A program made the position numbers and the translations under genes. 64,000 nucleotides of DNA. Source: Telopea speciosissima (Eukaryota > Streptophyta > Magnoliopsida > Proteales > Proteaceae). The stretch lies in contig NC_057925.1 in NCBI RefSeq assembly GCF_018873765.1, positions 6,955,568 to 7,019,567 on the forward strand. The letters run 5' to 3'. Positions 1-11,433 of the stretch are shown here, piece after piece (the first letter of the stretch is position 1; every line of letters starts with the position of its first letter). The notes under the pieces are model-generated. The model saw only the letters and a list, made by a program, of their open reading frames with translations, made no database searches and was not told where the DNA came from.

Positions 1-1988
1 GCACCTGATTGGTCCAACAACTCTGGAATCAAGGCGCCAAGGGAGGCAAGCATTGCCCATCGAGCATGCAATATTTCAAAGCTGCATAAGATAGTAAAAA
101 TATTATCTTTTTGGAAATTCAATCTTCAATTTTGAGAGGTAAAAATTAAAAAGTAAACTGCTTTAGAATCATAGTTGTCAAGGCGATGCCTAGGCACCTT
201 GGATGCCTTGTTAGTTTCACCTAGATTCCAAGCTCCTGCCAATGCCTTGGGTCGCATAGACGCCGTGACAACTATGTTTAGAATATAAGTGAGATGTATA
301 CTATATGCTACTTTACAAAGGAGTGCCCACTTAACGATAATGACTATGGAGATTATCATATCATAGGATGCAGCAGAGGCATCTACATTTTACATACAAC
401 ATTGTGGTGAAAGACACATCATATGCATGTCTAGAATAGTGAAGGAAAATCAAAACAATCCATCATCACAATAGAATCCTATATCAATTAAATGCCAACC
501 ATCTTCCCCATGGAAGCATATTGGAAACAAATGAATTGAATGGAGATGTATTAAATGAAAAATTACATACTCAACCATAAATACCATACTTGAAGTATTT
601 CTGAAAAGCGACCGGATCCTTGCTCAGGCCAGCAACATCAAAACCATAGTCACCAGGTAGTTCTCCAGTGAGATGTGCTGGATAATCATACTTGATTGGA
701 CCCAGCCAGCGGGGACGCTCTTCTCCATACCAAAAACTGCATCAAGATCAGAAAAGAACAAGACAAACTACATGAAGTTGTTACATAACAAGAAATTCCT
801 CTGTCAACCATTTCCTAGTGGAGAGGGTTTTGATCATAGGGACAAGAGGATGAACTAATTGAATAGTCATTTGGTTTGGTCAATTCCACTTTTCAGCAGA
901 GATGAAGACCCACAACCCTTCAGGGACTTCCAGAGTCAAGATTGTTTACCAGGTAGCAAAGAGAAAAGCATCATATTGCCTTTTGCATTTCAAGAGACAC
1001 AATATGGAAAACCAGCTGATATCTGAATACAGAAAATCCTTAAGGAAACAATTCGCCATGCCATTTACACATATCCTCATGCAAAACTATCCAAACTTCA
1101 TTCCAACCTGCTCTAAGAACTACAGAATTAGATTGGTTGGAGACACGAGTTGTATCAAGGCAGAACTCTTTATCCTATGAGCTCTCAGAGGAGGTAAATC
1201 TTGGTGAGCTGCATTAAGGCATAACTCTTCATCCTAGGAGCTCCCAGAAATGGTAAATCTTACTTGCTTAAGCGTTGGATTCAATAGAGCTGCAAAGCTC
1301 CGTTGGTCGAAACAAAGCAATTCTCAAAATCTGAAAAACCAGATCCTAGGAGCACTATTCCGATATCCGTTTAAGTTAGTAAATGAGTGATTCAATTTAT
1401 TGCTTGAGAAAATAGCAGCAAACTAGGACCTGCCCACCCCCAAATATATTTACTTAATTAATAGAAAATTCTACCAATTAACAAGACAATCGTTTCTTGA
1501 GAAGAAACTTGAAACCTCGAAGACTGAAATTTCCTCAATTTACCTATCTTTTCTGGCTTTCTCCGCTAAAGCCTTGAACTTGGAAGAGTTCTTAACAGCA
1601 ACCTCCTTCGTCTCCAGCATTCGCCTCTGAAGCGCAACTCCGACCGAACTGTTGGCGATAGCTTTCACGGCGGTGAAAGGAATCGCAGAGAATATGAGAA
1701 CTCCAGCGAGCTTCAACAAGTCGATAACCCAAACAGTGAAAACGATGTTTAAATGGAGAGAAAAGTGAAAATCGATTTCTGAGGAAAAACGAAAACCACA
1801 AATTCTGAGACCTCTTGCCATGAAGCTCTGCAACCTGAACTCGAATTTGTTTGTCTGTAACTTAAATAGCGATTTCGAGGCTTCGAGTTGAAGTGCTTCA
1901 GGGAGAACCCATCCAGAGAACCATGGAAAAGAGACGAAGAAGAAAGAGATGACGACGAGGTCTGAGATGAGATCAGAGGCAACGCCAT
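1..1988 (-). CDS. LHCB7: LHCB7-like chlorophyll a/b-binding protein, 5' half (four exons, runs off the left edge)
   Basis: Encodes a plastid light-harvesting chlorophyll-binding protein of the thylakoid membrane. Read on the minus strand: exon 1 1988-1812 (59 residues, Ser-rich, transit-peptide-like, start [10 protein letters not shown], ends SWQE), exon 2 1710-1544, exon 3 736-590, exon 4 81 to beyond base 1. All junctions have GT/AG ends (donors at 1811, 1543, 589; acceptors ending at 1711, 737, 82) and the frame stays open through the splices. Exon 3 gives [13 protein letters not shown] and [12 protein letters not shown]; exon 4 gives [11 protein letters not shown], the LHC helix with its chlorophyll-binding Glu and Arg. 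The [20 protein letters not shown] stretch in exon 2 is what I recall for LHCB7 rather than LHCB1-6, so the subfamily is by memory. Intron 3 holds a MITE. No break seen; likely functional. Confidence 0.85.
170..276. mobile_element. hAT-like MITE in LHCB7 intron 3
   Basis: The termini CATAGTTGTCA and TGACAACTATG are inverted repeats, flanked by a perfect 8-bp duplication TTTAGAAT (162-169 and 277-284). An 8-bp duplication and CA..TG ends point to the hAT superfamily. It is 107 bp with no coding capacity. Confidence 0.75.
1157..1262. repeat. Two-copy imperfect tandem repeat in LHCB7 intron 2
   Basis: AAGGCAGAACTCTTTATCC at 1157 recurs as AAGGCATAACTCTTCATCC at 1216 (period 59), followed by similar GAGCT...GGTAAATCTT stretches. 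It lies wholly inside an intron. Confidence 0.7.
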
Positions 1989-2079
1989 CTTCAGTGGACG
2001 TCGGAGGATACAGAGAGAGTGGTGGGGACTGGGGAGACTTTTGTTTGTCTCGAACTTCCTATTCTGTTAGCACGTAGGA

Positions 2080-2660
2080 GTCTTAGGACCAAGGTATCGG
2101 ACTCGGTGTCGGTCACTCCAAAACCTTTTCGGATCAGGATCGGATCGGTACAAATCAGTCAGGTCGGTCAAAAAACCCTCCAAAATCGTTTTTTTATGAT
2201 GTGGGTCATGTATCGGCCAAATTTGGTGGGTGTTTTGATCTCGAGATTGGATCGGCCGATATTAGCTAGATTGGATCGATCAATATCGATTGATATCGGT
2301 CAGTATCGGTCAAGATAATATTAAAAAAAAAACTTAAAAACTTTGAAAAAATCAAAAAATATTCAGTTGGATCGGATCGGCCGATCCAGGGAACGATCCA
2401 GTCAAACCTTGTATCGGTCTAATCTTGGGATCGGACTCAACCAATACCAATCCGAGATTCAGAACCATGCTTAGGATGGTAAAGTGTTTAAAAAATCAGA
2501 ATCTTTCGGGATCTGGATCTATCTATCAATCCGGACACAATCTAGAATCAGTACAAAATACGAATCGACTTAAAATCATCCCAAGTCCTGACCCTAGATT
2601 TCGTACAGAATTGACGTGAGCGGTATTGTCCGAATCATAAATCGGCCTATCCAATTTTTA
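2080..2660. repeat. Degenerate GATCGG/TATCGG-rich repeat
   Basis: Dense, irregular repeats of GATCGG, TATCGGT and CGATCCA upstream of the LHCB7-like gene. A related TATCGGTATC-rich patch lies at 45340-45545. No gene or clear element ends seen. Confidence 0.5.
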
Positions 2661-2839
2661 AATCCCCGACTAGAATGATCCGCCAAGTCAACTCACATAA
2701 GTCCCATATGTCATGTGAGATACGGGTTCAAGTTTGGCTTTGTTGGCCTAAACCCGCGCTAGGTCCAAACAAGGCCTAGGCTGAGATACCTTGACCCTAA
2801 GGGTGTTTCAAGGCGAGAAATTTCTGATTCAAGGTCGAG

Positions 2840-3850
2840 TCAGGCCGGGCCAGAGTTGAGGCTTTGGGCTGAGCCCAGCCCGACCATGTCTTCTTTTTCT
2901 TCTCCCTGGCCTAGCCCAACCCTTGCATCTCCCTTCCCCTTTCCTGAAAGAGATCATTATATTTCATCTTCCACTCGTGCCATGCATAATGCTGAAGGTT
3001 GACATGGACAACGAACTATATCATGGGTAGGGGTGTCAATACCCAACCCGAATCAATGAAACCGGCCTGAACCAGCCCGAACGAGTCCGGACCACACCAG
3101 ACCGAACTCTTAATGGTTTGGGTTCAGTTTGTGGATCCAGAGAGGCAAACGGTTTGGTTTGGTTTGGGCTAGCCCGACGGTGCATCGGTAGCCCGAACCC
3201 AAACCGAACCGACCTAACCCGATAAATAAGTAAATCAATAAATGCCTAATGCCCCATGCCCCCTAAATGTGTTGTGATAGTTTCTCACTTTATCTCATAT
3301 CCTTTGTTAGTGATTACCCAACCAATTGTATCCATAGGCCATAGGACATAGGATACAAAGATGCATTGTATTTGAAATATTTTATGTACTTAAAAGAGAA
3401 AGAGAAGAAAAATTAGCACTAACCGGACCTTACTAGTTATATAAAACCGGTACCAAACCGAATCCAAACCGATATCAACACGTTATCATAAGCCGAAACC
3501 GACACAAAACCAAACCGCACTGAAACCGAACATTTCTTAATGGTTTGGTTTTGGTTTCTATAAAAGTCACACCGAAACTGAAAAGCCCGAACTGAAACCG
3601 GCCCGAACCGGCCCATTGACACCCCTAATCATGGGTGTCCAGTGTCTAATTGCTTTTAATTTCAATTTCAACTATTCTTGTTGAATTCTGATATGATATC
3701 TCAAAGCCTGTGATGTTCTATACATATTCTAGTCCCAAGAGTGGGCATGACGTGTGTAGATCGTTTTAGCATATGTTTGAATGTCAATATATGTTCATTT
3801 GTAAATGGTAAAATAAATCCTTTATTTGAATTAGCCAGTTTAGAAAGCCC
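2840..3850. repeat. U1-U2 spacer, type X, first copy (split by a MULE)
   Basis: Matches the spacers after U1-1 (16735-17430) and U1-4 (31960-32860): shared landmarks are CTTCTCCCTGGC, GCATCTCCCTTCCCC, AACTATATCATGGGT and GATATCTCAAAGCC. The copy is interrupted at 3029-3627. No U1 gene precedes it here, so the array probably once extended further left. Bases 3860-4120 hold no gene I recognise. Confidence 0.7.
3029..3627. mobile_element. Small non-autonomous MULE (AGGGGTGTCAAT ends)
   Basis: The ends AGGGGTGTCAAT and ATTGACACCCCT are inverted, with a perfect 9-bp target duplication ATCATGGGT (3020-3028 and 3628-3636). Length 599 bp. The interior is rich in AACCCGAACC/AACCGGCC repeats and has no convincing coding region. 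The 9-bp duplication supports Mutator-type transposition. Confidence 0.8.
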
Positions 3851-4131
3851 ATGTCAGACTCAATACTCCTCATGCTGTCAGGGCCAATTAGGGTCAGCCA
3901 GGACCAACCCTGAAGGTGAGTCAGGGTTGGATTTTCAACCTTGAGTTAGGGTGAAGCACTCAGGGTTGGGTAAGTCCGGCCCAACCGGGCCCTTTTGCAA
4001 TCCTAACATGAGGAGTTCTTTGGAAGGCATCGAGAGCATGAAAAAATTTAATAAGTTTTTTTTGACCGAGTTTCCCTTCACCCATTCTTTCACCATGGGC
4101 ATTGGTACTGTCGAATGGCCTAGGGAAGGGA

Positions 4132-4283
4132 AAATTATCTGCTCCATTTCCTGCTCTGTGCATTTCCCAAGTCCCTCTAATAGGGGGTAGACCAGGCAGG
4201 GGGTAGGGTGGTCATTTCTACCTCCCTATTAGAGGAACTTGGGGAATTGGACCGGACAGGGAAATAGAGCAGATAATGATCCA
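4132..4283. mobile_element. Foldback MULE-type MITE, copy 1
   Basis: The arms ATTATCTGCTCCATTTCCTG and its inverted partner (ending GAGCAGATAAT) pair over most of the length. The flanks repeat TAGGGAAGGGA (4121-4131 and 4284-4294). Related copies lie at 12206, 31409 and 42943, with a half copy at 19805. Confidence 0.75.
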
Positions 4284-4558
4284 TAGGGAAGGGATAATTT
4301 TGACTCCAAAAACTAGGGGATGGGAGCTGATGATAGGACAAGAGTCTAATATGGGGACATCATTAGTGGTGAGGGGATTCTTTCTCCCCCCATAGTGAAG
4401 GAAACCTTTTGCCAATCTTATTATTTCCTCTCCTACTCTGAATTTATGAGTCCCATATTGACGATACCTTATTTAGAACCATTGTTGGTGTTGTGTGTAG
4501 ATTCTTCCCCACACTGAGGTCATGAGAAATCATCTCCTTTTTTTTTTTTTAAACTTCT

Positions 4559-4999
4559 TGTTAGAGCAAACACCAACCAAAAATACGAAAAGAAAGAAGA
4601 ACAGAGCAAGAGGACACAGAGATATAACGTGGCTCACACATCAGTATGGTGTGCTACATCCACGGGCGAAGGCGAAGATGATTCACTATGCAAATTGGAG
4701 AAAAATTATAATGGAGAACTCTTAAGAACACCCAAAACGGCGTTGTTGCTCTCTCCCAGAAACCCTAAAACGAAAAACCCCAAATCTTACTCATCTTTAC
4801 AATAAAGTAGGTAAAGAACATAAATACTCCTCCATCAGATCCGGGTTGATCCATCGGGTCAGGTCGAACCGTATCGTGGGGGCTTCTCCCCCCGCACCCC
4901 CAACGAGATCTCAGAAAAAGTTCCATTCAGGTCGCCACAAAAAATGTCAGAGCAGGTCATTCTTCGAAACGGGTCAAAGAATTCGAGACATACATAACA
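4559..4999. mobile_element. Solo LTR of a retrotransposon (fossil)
   Basis: A 441-bp segment starting TGTTAGAGC and ending ATAACA, flanked by a perfect 5-bp duplication CTTCT (4554-4558 and 5000-5004). The matching spacer at 20240 lacks it. No internal region remains, so it is a solo LTR left by recombination between LTRs. The ACGTGGCTCACAC motif is common in plant LTR elements; the superfamily is not decided. Confidence 0.75.
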
Positions 5000-5158
5000 C
5001 TTCTGTAATAATTATCCCACATGATTATATTATGTTTCTAGATGATTATATTATGTTTCTAGAGACTAGAACCTGTGACCACTTGGCCATAATGGAGCAA
5101 CCTAACCATTGCACCAATGTCCATCCTCTATACATATAAAAAATATTATTACTAAATA

Positions 5159-6656
5159 GGGGAAAATATAGGGACACCCCCTTAACTATGACATGTTTTA
5201 TGTACACCCCCTCATCTTTAAAACCTTTCAAACACACCCCCTCATCTATTGAAAGTAAGTAAATTAGTCCATCAAACTAACTGCCATTTAGTTTTAAACG
5301 TTAATACCCATCCAACCATTTTATTAGGACCAAATTGCCCAAATTAAAAATTTGAAGACAAAAATACCCTCTAGGGATAAATACTAAATACAAATCATGT
5401 TTTTTTCCCCTACTCTGCCATAGGGTTGGGCACATCTCTCCTGTACCGCCCCCACCCTCCATTTCTACTATCTTCCTCGCCCCATCACTCCCCTGTACGG
5501 CCTCACCCCACCTCTATTAATTTACTTCACCATCCCCCATCACTCCCTTGTACCGCTCATCTACTATTTTTTCAGTAATAACTTTACATCTACTTTGTGG
5601 GAGTGGGAGTAGAGATCATAACTTTGGCATGCAACATCTACTATTTAACATCTGAAAAAAATCAGAAAAATTCTCTTCCTTCAAGTGAGTGGGCCTTGAA
5701 GACTAAGAAAAATACAAATTGGTTCCATCACCCCCTCTCCCCAGAAAAGAAAAGAAAAGATGAAATTAAGTGAAATAAAAACTGGGTCGATATATGGATG
5801 ATGAACATAGCCATACCTGAACCTGCTCTTGAAGGAGCTGCTTGATATGAACATAAGCCTCCTGCAAAACTGAAGCTGTTCTCCTCACTGGCGCCTGCAA
5901 ATCACACACACACACACCAATTGATAATCCCTTTCTCTTACTGTTTACAAACCGTCTGTTCATCATGGGTCACTGAAGGTTTCTCAGATTGAGGTCGGTG
6001 GCCACTGCACATTGCCTTCTTTCTCTTGGCAGTGTTGTTATGGAACGTATCACCATTCGTTAGAGCTCGTTTCCCCTTCTTCATATTATGTTCCATGGTG
6101 GCCGCTTCTTCAACCCTGAACGTGACATTTTTTAATGGGGCAATTAACTAAAAATAAAATAGGGTCTTTTTTTAAGTACAGGTTATGGAAACGAAGAAGA
6201 ATAACTTACAGATTGGGTCTGTGGAACTGAGACACTAGTGGAGATCCTCTTCTGGGAAATTATATTCTTCTCCTCCATCGGAGAAGAAGAAGTAATAGTT
6301 CCAGCGGCACAACTCAGAGTCTCTATCATTTGTCTGAGAGAGAGAGAGAGAGTTTTTAGCGGAGGAGTAGCAGCGGCGACCGGAGATGCAAGGGTGGGGG
6401 TCGAGCAGATAGCAGTGCTGAGGAGGTTCACGAGAGAGTTGGGAAATGGGGTAACGAGAAGGGTGGGAGGATTTAGGGTAGTTTGGTCTTTTTGATTTTT
6501 AATCTATTAAATATAGAGGGTATTTTAGTAACTTTACTTTTTCTGCAGGTTAGATAACGGTGCCATAGATGAGGGGGTGTGTTTGAAAGGTTTTAAAGAT
6601 GAGGGGGTGTACATGAAAACAAGTCATAGTTGAGGGGGTGTCCCTATATTTTCCCC
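5159..6656. mobile_element. Pack-MULE A, 1.5 kb
   Basis: Terminal inverted repeats of about 95 bp (GGGGAAAATATAGGGACACC... on both ends) with a perfect 9-bp duplication TACTAAATA (5150-5158 and 6657-6665). The paralogous spacer at 20370 shows the empty site. No transposase seen. The interior carries a spliced host-gene fragment on the minus strand, which makes this a Pack-MULE. Confidence 0.9.
5790..6431 (-). pseudogene. Captured spliced gene fragment, unidentified, in Pack-MULE A
   Basis: Minus-strand reading from ATG at 6431 gives an open stretch containing LRQMIETLSCAAG and ending PQTQS at a GT donor (TCTGTAAGT). A following stretch with acceptor TTCAG reads GVEEAATMEHNMKKGKRAL. A third, after acceptor TTTGCAG near 5893, reads APVRRTASVLQEAYVHIKQL. 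Consistent splice sites suggest a piece of a real multi-exon gene copied into the MULE. I do not recognise the family; Arg/Lys-rich patches suggest a nuclear protein. Could be transcribed but is probably not functional. Confidence 0.5.
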
Positions 6657-6803
6657 TACTAAATATTATGAGAAATTTAAATAATTTATGCAATCATTTT
6701 TTTTTTCTTTTGTAATTTATACAATCATGTTGGATAATGATTACTAAAATTTACTTTATAAGTTTAAGAATGTTCACTTCTCTTCCCTTAAATTTCCCTG
6801 AGT

Positions 6804-7121
6804 CATAGATTCAAAGGTAAAACTTACAGTTAGTTTTGCATTAAAAAAAAAAAAAAAAACTCTCATAAAGTCTATAAAACCATTGTGGCGGACAAAATAG
6901 GATTGGGTTCCTCTCCTTGGAGGGTATTGCCCAATGAGTGCCTAATGAGGCATCCAACTAGGCATAGATTCAAAGGTAAAACTTACAGTTAGTTTTGCAT
7001 TAAAAACAAAAAAACACTCTCATAAAGTCTATAAAACCATTGTGGCGGACAAAATAGGATTGGGTTCCTCTCCTTGGAGGGTATTGCCCAATGAATGCCT
7101 AATGAGGCATCCAACTAGGCG
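6804..7121. repeat. Tandem duplication, 2 x 159 bp
   Basis: CATAGATTCAAAGGTAAAAC begins at 6804 and again at 6963; the two copies differ mainly in an A-tract. The type Y spacer before U2-3 has only one copy (from about 20529), so this duplication is private to unit 1. Confidence 0.85.
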
Positions 7122-7253
7122 TGTCGCATACATCTTGATGGTGACAAGACATTGATTCCTATGCTGGAACTAGAAAATAACCAACTCCCGCCTCAATTCA
7201 GTTCTTCAGTTCTAAATTGTTCTCATATGCTCATGTAAAAAGAATGATTAATA

Positions 7254-7305
7254 GTCCCACATCGGCTAGAGAGATGATAGAGAAGAAGGAGGCTGATTAT
7301 AAAAA
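7254..7305 (+). promoter_or_regulatory. U2-1 promoter: USE and TATA box
   Basis: USE GTCCCACATCG at 7254-7264 and TTATAAAA at 7298-7305, 33 bp apart. That is the spacing known for Pol II-type plant snRNA genes (Pol III U6/U3 genes are about 10 bp closer). The TATA is 32 bp before the RNA start. Confidence 0.9.
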
Positions 7306-7329
7306 AGAAATCAAGATAATAAAGACAGT

Positions 7330-7525
7330 ATACCTTTCTCGGCCTTTTGGCTAAGATCAAGTGTAGTATCTGTTCTTATCAGTTTAATATCTGATACGTG
7401 GGTCATCGACCCACATGATATTAAATTAATTTTTCTTTGGGGGAGGACCCACTACAGTAGCTTGCTACTGGGGTCTTCAACCGTCGCCCATGTGTTGCAC
7501 TACTGCACGGGCTTGGCGCACCCCT
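7330..7525 (+). ncRNA. U2: U2 snRNA gene, unit 1
   Basis: U2 RNA pairs with the intron branch site in the spliceosome. The 5' end ATACCTTTCTCGGCC, the branch-recognition GTAGTA, stem IIb (GTGGGTCATCGACCCAC), the Sm site AATTTTTCTTTGG and the terminal hairpins are present. About 196 nt, the usual plant length. A 3'-box-like sequence follows (CAAAACTAATTTAAA). USE and TATA are intact. One of the best preserved copies; small changes are seen only near the 3' hairpins. Its downstream spacer is loaded with three MULE insertions. Confidence 0.93.
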
Positions 7526-7800
7526 TCCAAAACTAATTTAAATTTTTTTTGGAAGATCCTATTATTCTTGAAGTTGGGGAGAATAATAACTTTTAGGATT
7601 ATTTCCAAATGCTTTCCTGAAAATGGCCAAACTTAAAGTTGTTCCCCTGAACTGTCACTAATTCCATGTGCACCCCTACTTTCCAAACTAAGTACCATTA
7701 TAGTCAACATAACGGATCCCAGTTTTTGAACTTCGATGGACCATTCTGCCCCTAGATAGGATAAAATAACCAAAATGACCTTACCTAAAAAAAAAAAAAA

Positions 7801-9915
7801 GGGTTTTTAACAATTACCATCCCAAAATCTTTTGTATTTACGATTACTCCCCAAAAACTTTGAAGCAATTGTTACCCTCCCCTATTGCATACTAATAACC
7901 AACTGACTCCCACCGTTACAGACCCGTATCAGAAGGGGTTAGTCATGAGAGTGTGCCGTTGTCAAGAATTTTTTAGGACCAAAATACCCTTATGTCAAAA
8001 TGAAAATTTTCTTCGCTTCCTCTTCACTTCACCTGCACTTCATCTTCTTCACTCCCTCTTCACCTATTGCAGCAAATCGGTGGAAAAACTTCTTTGTGTT
8101 TTTTTTTCTTTCGTTTTTCTCCTTCTAAGCTTTCCTCTCTTCTCGTTGTTTTCTTCCTCTTCGATCAACCCGGAAGCTATGTGCAGCAGCAAAGTTCAAA
8201 CACCAGTCTCTCCTCTTTAAAGATCTTCTTTCACACCATGGGAGTAAGGTTCGAGCAGCGTCGTCTCTGTTCATAAGCTCATCTGCCACAACATTTTCTT
8301 GTGCAATCACTCGATCTCCTTTATTTCGTACAACTTCGGACTTCTCAGATCTCAATCATGTTCGGCTGTGTACTCTGCAATCATCGCGAACCCAGAATCC
8401 AATTCTCGCTGTAAGAAGAAATCGAAGAGGGATCGAAAAACCATCTTCGTCTCCCTCTCCTTCTCCTTCTCCTTCTTGCTCCCATTTCAGGTATGATTGA
8501 TATAAGCAATAACAGTTTTGAATAGTTCTTTCATGGGTGGACTGAGATTTGGATATGTAAATTATAATCTTTTCTTTTGCTAAAATTACAGTAAACAACG
8601 TCACTACTACTTGGCCGTCAACAGACCCCAATTCAAGATGGTAAAACCAGAATCTATTATGCCCTTATCGAAATTTATTTTATTTTCCTGGAACCAAATA
8701 GATTCGAAGGGGGAGGATTTGAGGGATGGGTATTTGGAAAGGATTTAGAGGGGGAGGATTTGAGAGATGGGGAAGGAGGAGATGGAGGGTTAGTTGGGTG
8801 TTTGCGGTTTGATGATTTTGTTGAGTAATAGAAGGAAACCTGAGACCGATTTGGCTTGTGGAGTTTTAGGGCTATTACTGTTAGGATCTTTGGTTTGGGA
8901 TTGCCAGAAGGCGATGAAGGGGTGGGTTTTGGGGTTCTGCTCTTGTGCTCTAATGGTGATTTTGGGGTTAAGGAGGGACCATTTACACATACGCCTTAAA
9001 GATTTAAGGGTTCGCTCTTCCTTCATAAAGATTGCCAGGGCAAGGAGAAGATGAGCTACCTAATCTTAGATTTGAAAAAAAAAGAGGGGAATTTTTTTTG
9101 ATGAATTCTGTTCTCCACAGTTACAACTGTTGCTAGAACTCTCTCTTGCTTCATTGAAGAAGAATCCATTTACTCACTCTTGATGTAGTGATAGAATTCT
9201 CTGAAATATCTGTCTCTGTGACATTATCATAAGAAGCTGGACGACGAATCGAAGAAAACCCAAATTCTGAGCTCGTTTCCAAATGGGTTTGATTCTGATT
9301 CAAAGTTCTGGAATCTTGGTGGCTTTGATACAGAAAGTTGGGATTAGATCCCGTTGGATTGATTGTGCTCTCTTGGAATTCAAACAAAGGGAAAGGATCA
9401 AAGACTTGCTTGGTCACAGGCTGAACATAGTAGCTTGAATCATTAATGGAAATTGTAGTCCCAAGTTGTAAACTTGATAAGGTTCTCTGTTTCTTGGGCT
9501 GAGATGTTTGCAAGTAGTCTTCATTTCTTTGCATTTCTTCTCATCTTGTGCTTCAGTTTCAGTCAAGGGCTTGTGGGTGTTTGGGTCAATCCCTATCACT
9601 GGTACAATCTTCTCCTAGTCTACACCGTTTTCTCTGCTACTGACGCCATGGAAGAAGAAGAAGGAGAAGGAGGAGGAGAAAGGACGGCGATGGGGTGGGG
9701 GTATTTTACAATTACCACCCCAAAAAGGCATTTTGATCCTAAAAAATCCGTGACAATGGCACACTCTCACGACTAACCCCTTCCGTTACGTGTCTGTAAC
9801 GGTGGAGGCCAGTTGGTTATTAGTATGCAACAAGGGAGGGTAATAGTTGTTTCAAAGTTTTTGGGAGGATAATAGTAAATATAAAAAATTTTGGGGTGAT
9901 AATTATAAAAAACCC
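7801..9915. mobile_element. Pack-MULE C nested in MULE B
   Basis: Long terminal inverted repeats of about 150 bp start GGGTTTTTAACAATTACC on the left and read back from CCC at 9915 on the right; both arms include ACTAATAACCAACTG and GTTAGTCATGAGAGTG-type sequence. The target duplication cannot be resolved because the left flank is a poly-A tract. It carries an R2R3-MYB fragment. The 8000-8700 part looks like copied 5' gene sequence but I cannot name it. Confidence 0.8.
9151..9596 (-). pseudogene. R2R3-MYB fragment captured by Pack-MULE C
   Basis: Minus strand. IGIDPNTHKPLTE at 9596-9558 is the hallmark end of the R3 repeat of R2R3-MYB transcription factors (usual form MGIDPVTHKPL). The MYB C-terminal region continues to 9151 (Ser/Asn/Gln-rich, FGFSSIRRPASYDN), but in a different frame from the R3 end, so one frameshift lies near 9500. 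The DNA-binding R2 repeat and most of R3 are absent. It is a partial copy of a host gene, not a working regulator. Confidence 0.75.
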
Positions 9916-11433
9916 TAAATAACCTGCAACTCATTTTTCCCAAATCGTTTAGGGTTTGGGGAAGATGAGTTTTTGAATCAAACCGTAAACGATTATTATT
10001 CTGAAAAAGCAGAATCTACAAAAACCATTTATAAAAGATTAAGAAGTTTTTTACCTTAGAACTCTGGTTCTGCAATGTTCCACCTTCTTCGAGACTTCTT
10101 CTTCGAGCTCTGATTCAATATGAATTCAAAAAAGCTGATAAAAGAATAGAAAAACTATTCCTTTTCAATTTCCCAAGAAATTATAATATTTTCTATTGCT
10201 CTGTAAATCCCCAAAAAAAATTCCGCCCAAATACTCCTCCAGAGCTCGGGTGCCTAAAAAATCTGCTATGGTATAAGTAATGGCTAGCAGACAAGAGTAC
10301 CTATCAAAGAAGGGTAGAGACTAGAGAGTTTCTGTTATGGCATCTATAGGGTTTGAATTTGGCGATTATCGAGAATCCAGAGAGTGAGAGAGAGAGAAAG
10401 AATCCGAAGAAGGGAAGGTGTCGTGTTTTAATGGAGACAAAGCATAAAGGGGTGAAGGGTCCCCCACCGTGAAAATCTTTATCTTGAAAATTGCAAAAGA
10501 AAGGTTGAAACTTGAAAGCTGATACCAAATACGGTATTGGATTTTGGTGGTTGGTGGTGGTCTGCTAAATGCTAATGGCGGTGGCACGTTACGTTGGGGA
10601 AGACGGTTATAGGAATTAAATTGCTTTAACTTGGATGATAAGTACCATTGTTCAAGAACTCATCTTCCCCAAATACTAAACGATTTGGGGAAGATGAGTT
10701 GCAGGTTTTTTTATTTTTTATTTTTTCAGGTAAGGTCATTTTGGTTATTTTACTCTATCCAGGGGTAGAATGGTTAATCGAAGCTCAAAAATTGGGATCC
10801 GTTATGTTATAACGTCTCTGTCTAACGGTAGGGACTATAGTGGTAGTTAGTTTGGAAAATAGGGGTGCCTATAAAATTAGTGAAAGTTCAAGAGGGCAAC
10901 TGTAAGTTTGATCATTTTCAGGGAGGCATTTAGAAATAATCCTAACTTTTATGAGCCCTGGATCCCACTGATACTTATCAAACGGTTGTTATAACCTACC
11001 AATAAAACCTTCACAACAGAAAGGAATTTAATTTAAGGGTGCATCTGTTTGTAACCAGGAAGGTTACGAACAGATTTTGTTGCCATACTTTTTTTATCCT
11101 TGGAAACATGAGGTGTCAATTATTTAAGGTGTCTAAATATGTAATTTTAACAGCCCTATCCTGTCTTCAAGCGTCGTGGCTTCGCCCTCGATACTCTCAC
11201 TGGCTCACTACTCCTTCCCTAATCCCTACCCCGACACTCGGCTCCCTCTCTCTCTGAGTCTCTCTGCTCTCTCATGGAACAGTTTTTGCTCCCTGGAATT
11301 CTTCTCACTCTCTCTGTCTACATCCTTGGCCCTCTTGCTCTATACCTCTATTTCATCGTATCCTTCGCCTCATCTCTCCGACCTCTCTCTCTCTCTCTGT
11401 GGTTATTGGGAAAGAATATTTGTCCCTGTACCT

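Larger units (their letters stand above)
4284..7253. repeat. U1-U2 spacer, type Y, first copy (with solo LTR and MULE insertions)
   Basis: The pieces 4284-4558, 5000-5158 and 6657-7253 align with 19884-20925 in front of U2-3. The second copy lacks the solo LTR and the MULE, which confirms both as insertions. It also has a single copy of the segment that is doubled at 6804-7121. Confidence 0.8.
7596..10942. mobile_element. MULE B, 3.3 kb, containing nested Pack-MULE C
   Basis: Ends GGATTATTTCC.../...AATAATCC are inverted, with arms of at least 90 bp, and a perfect 9-bp duplication TAACTTTTA (7587-7595 and 10943-10951). Other units lack it. Its own interior (7700-7800 and 9916-10840) includes a GATGAGTTGCAGGTT motif in inverted pairs, also seen in the MULE at 43839, so the two are related. 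9916-10700 holds no recognisable gene. Confidence 0.9.
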
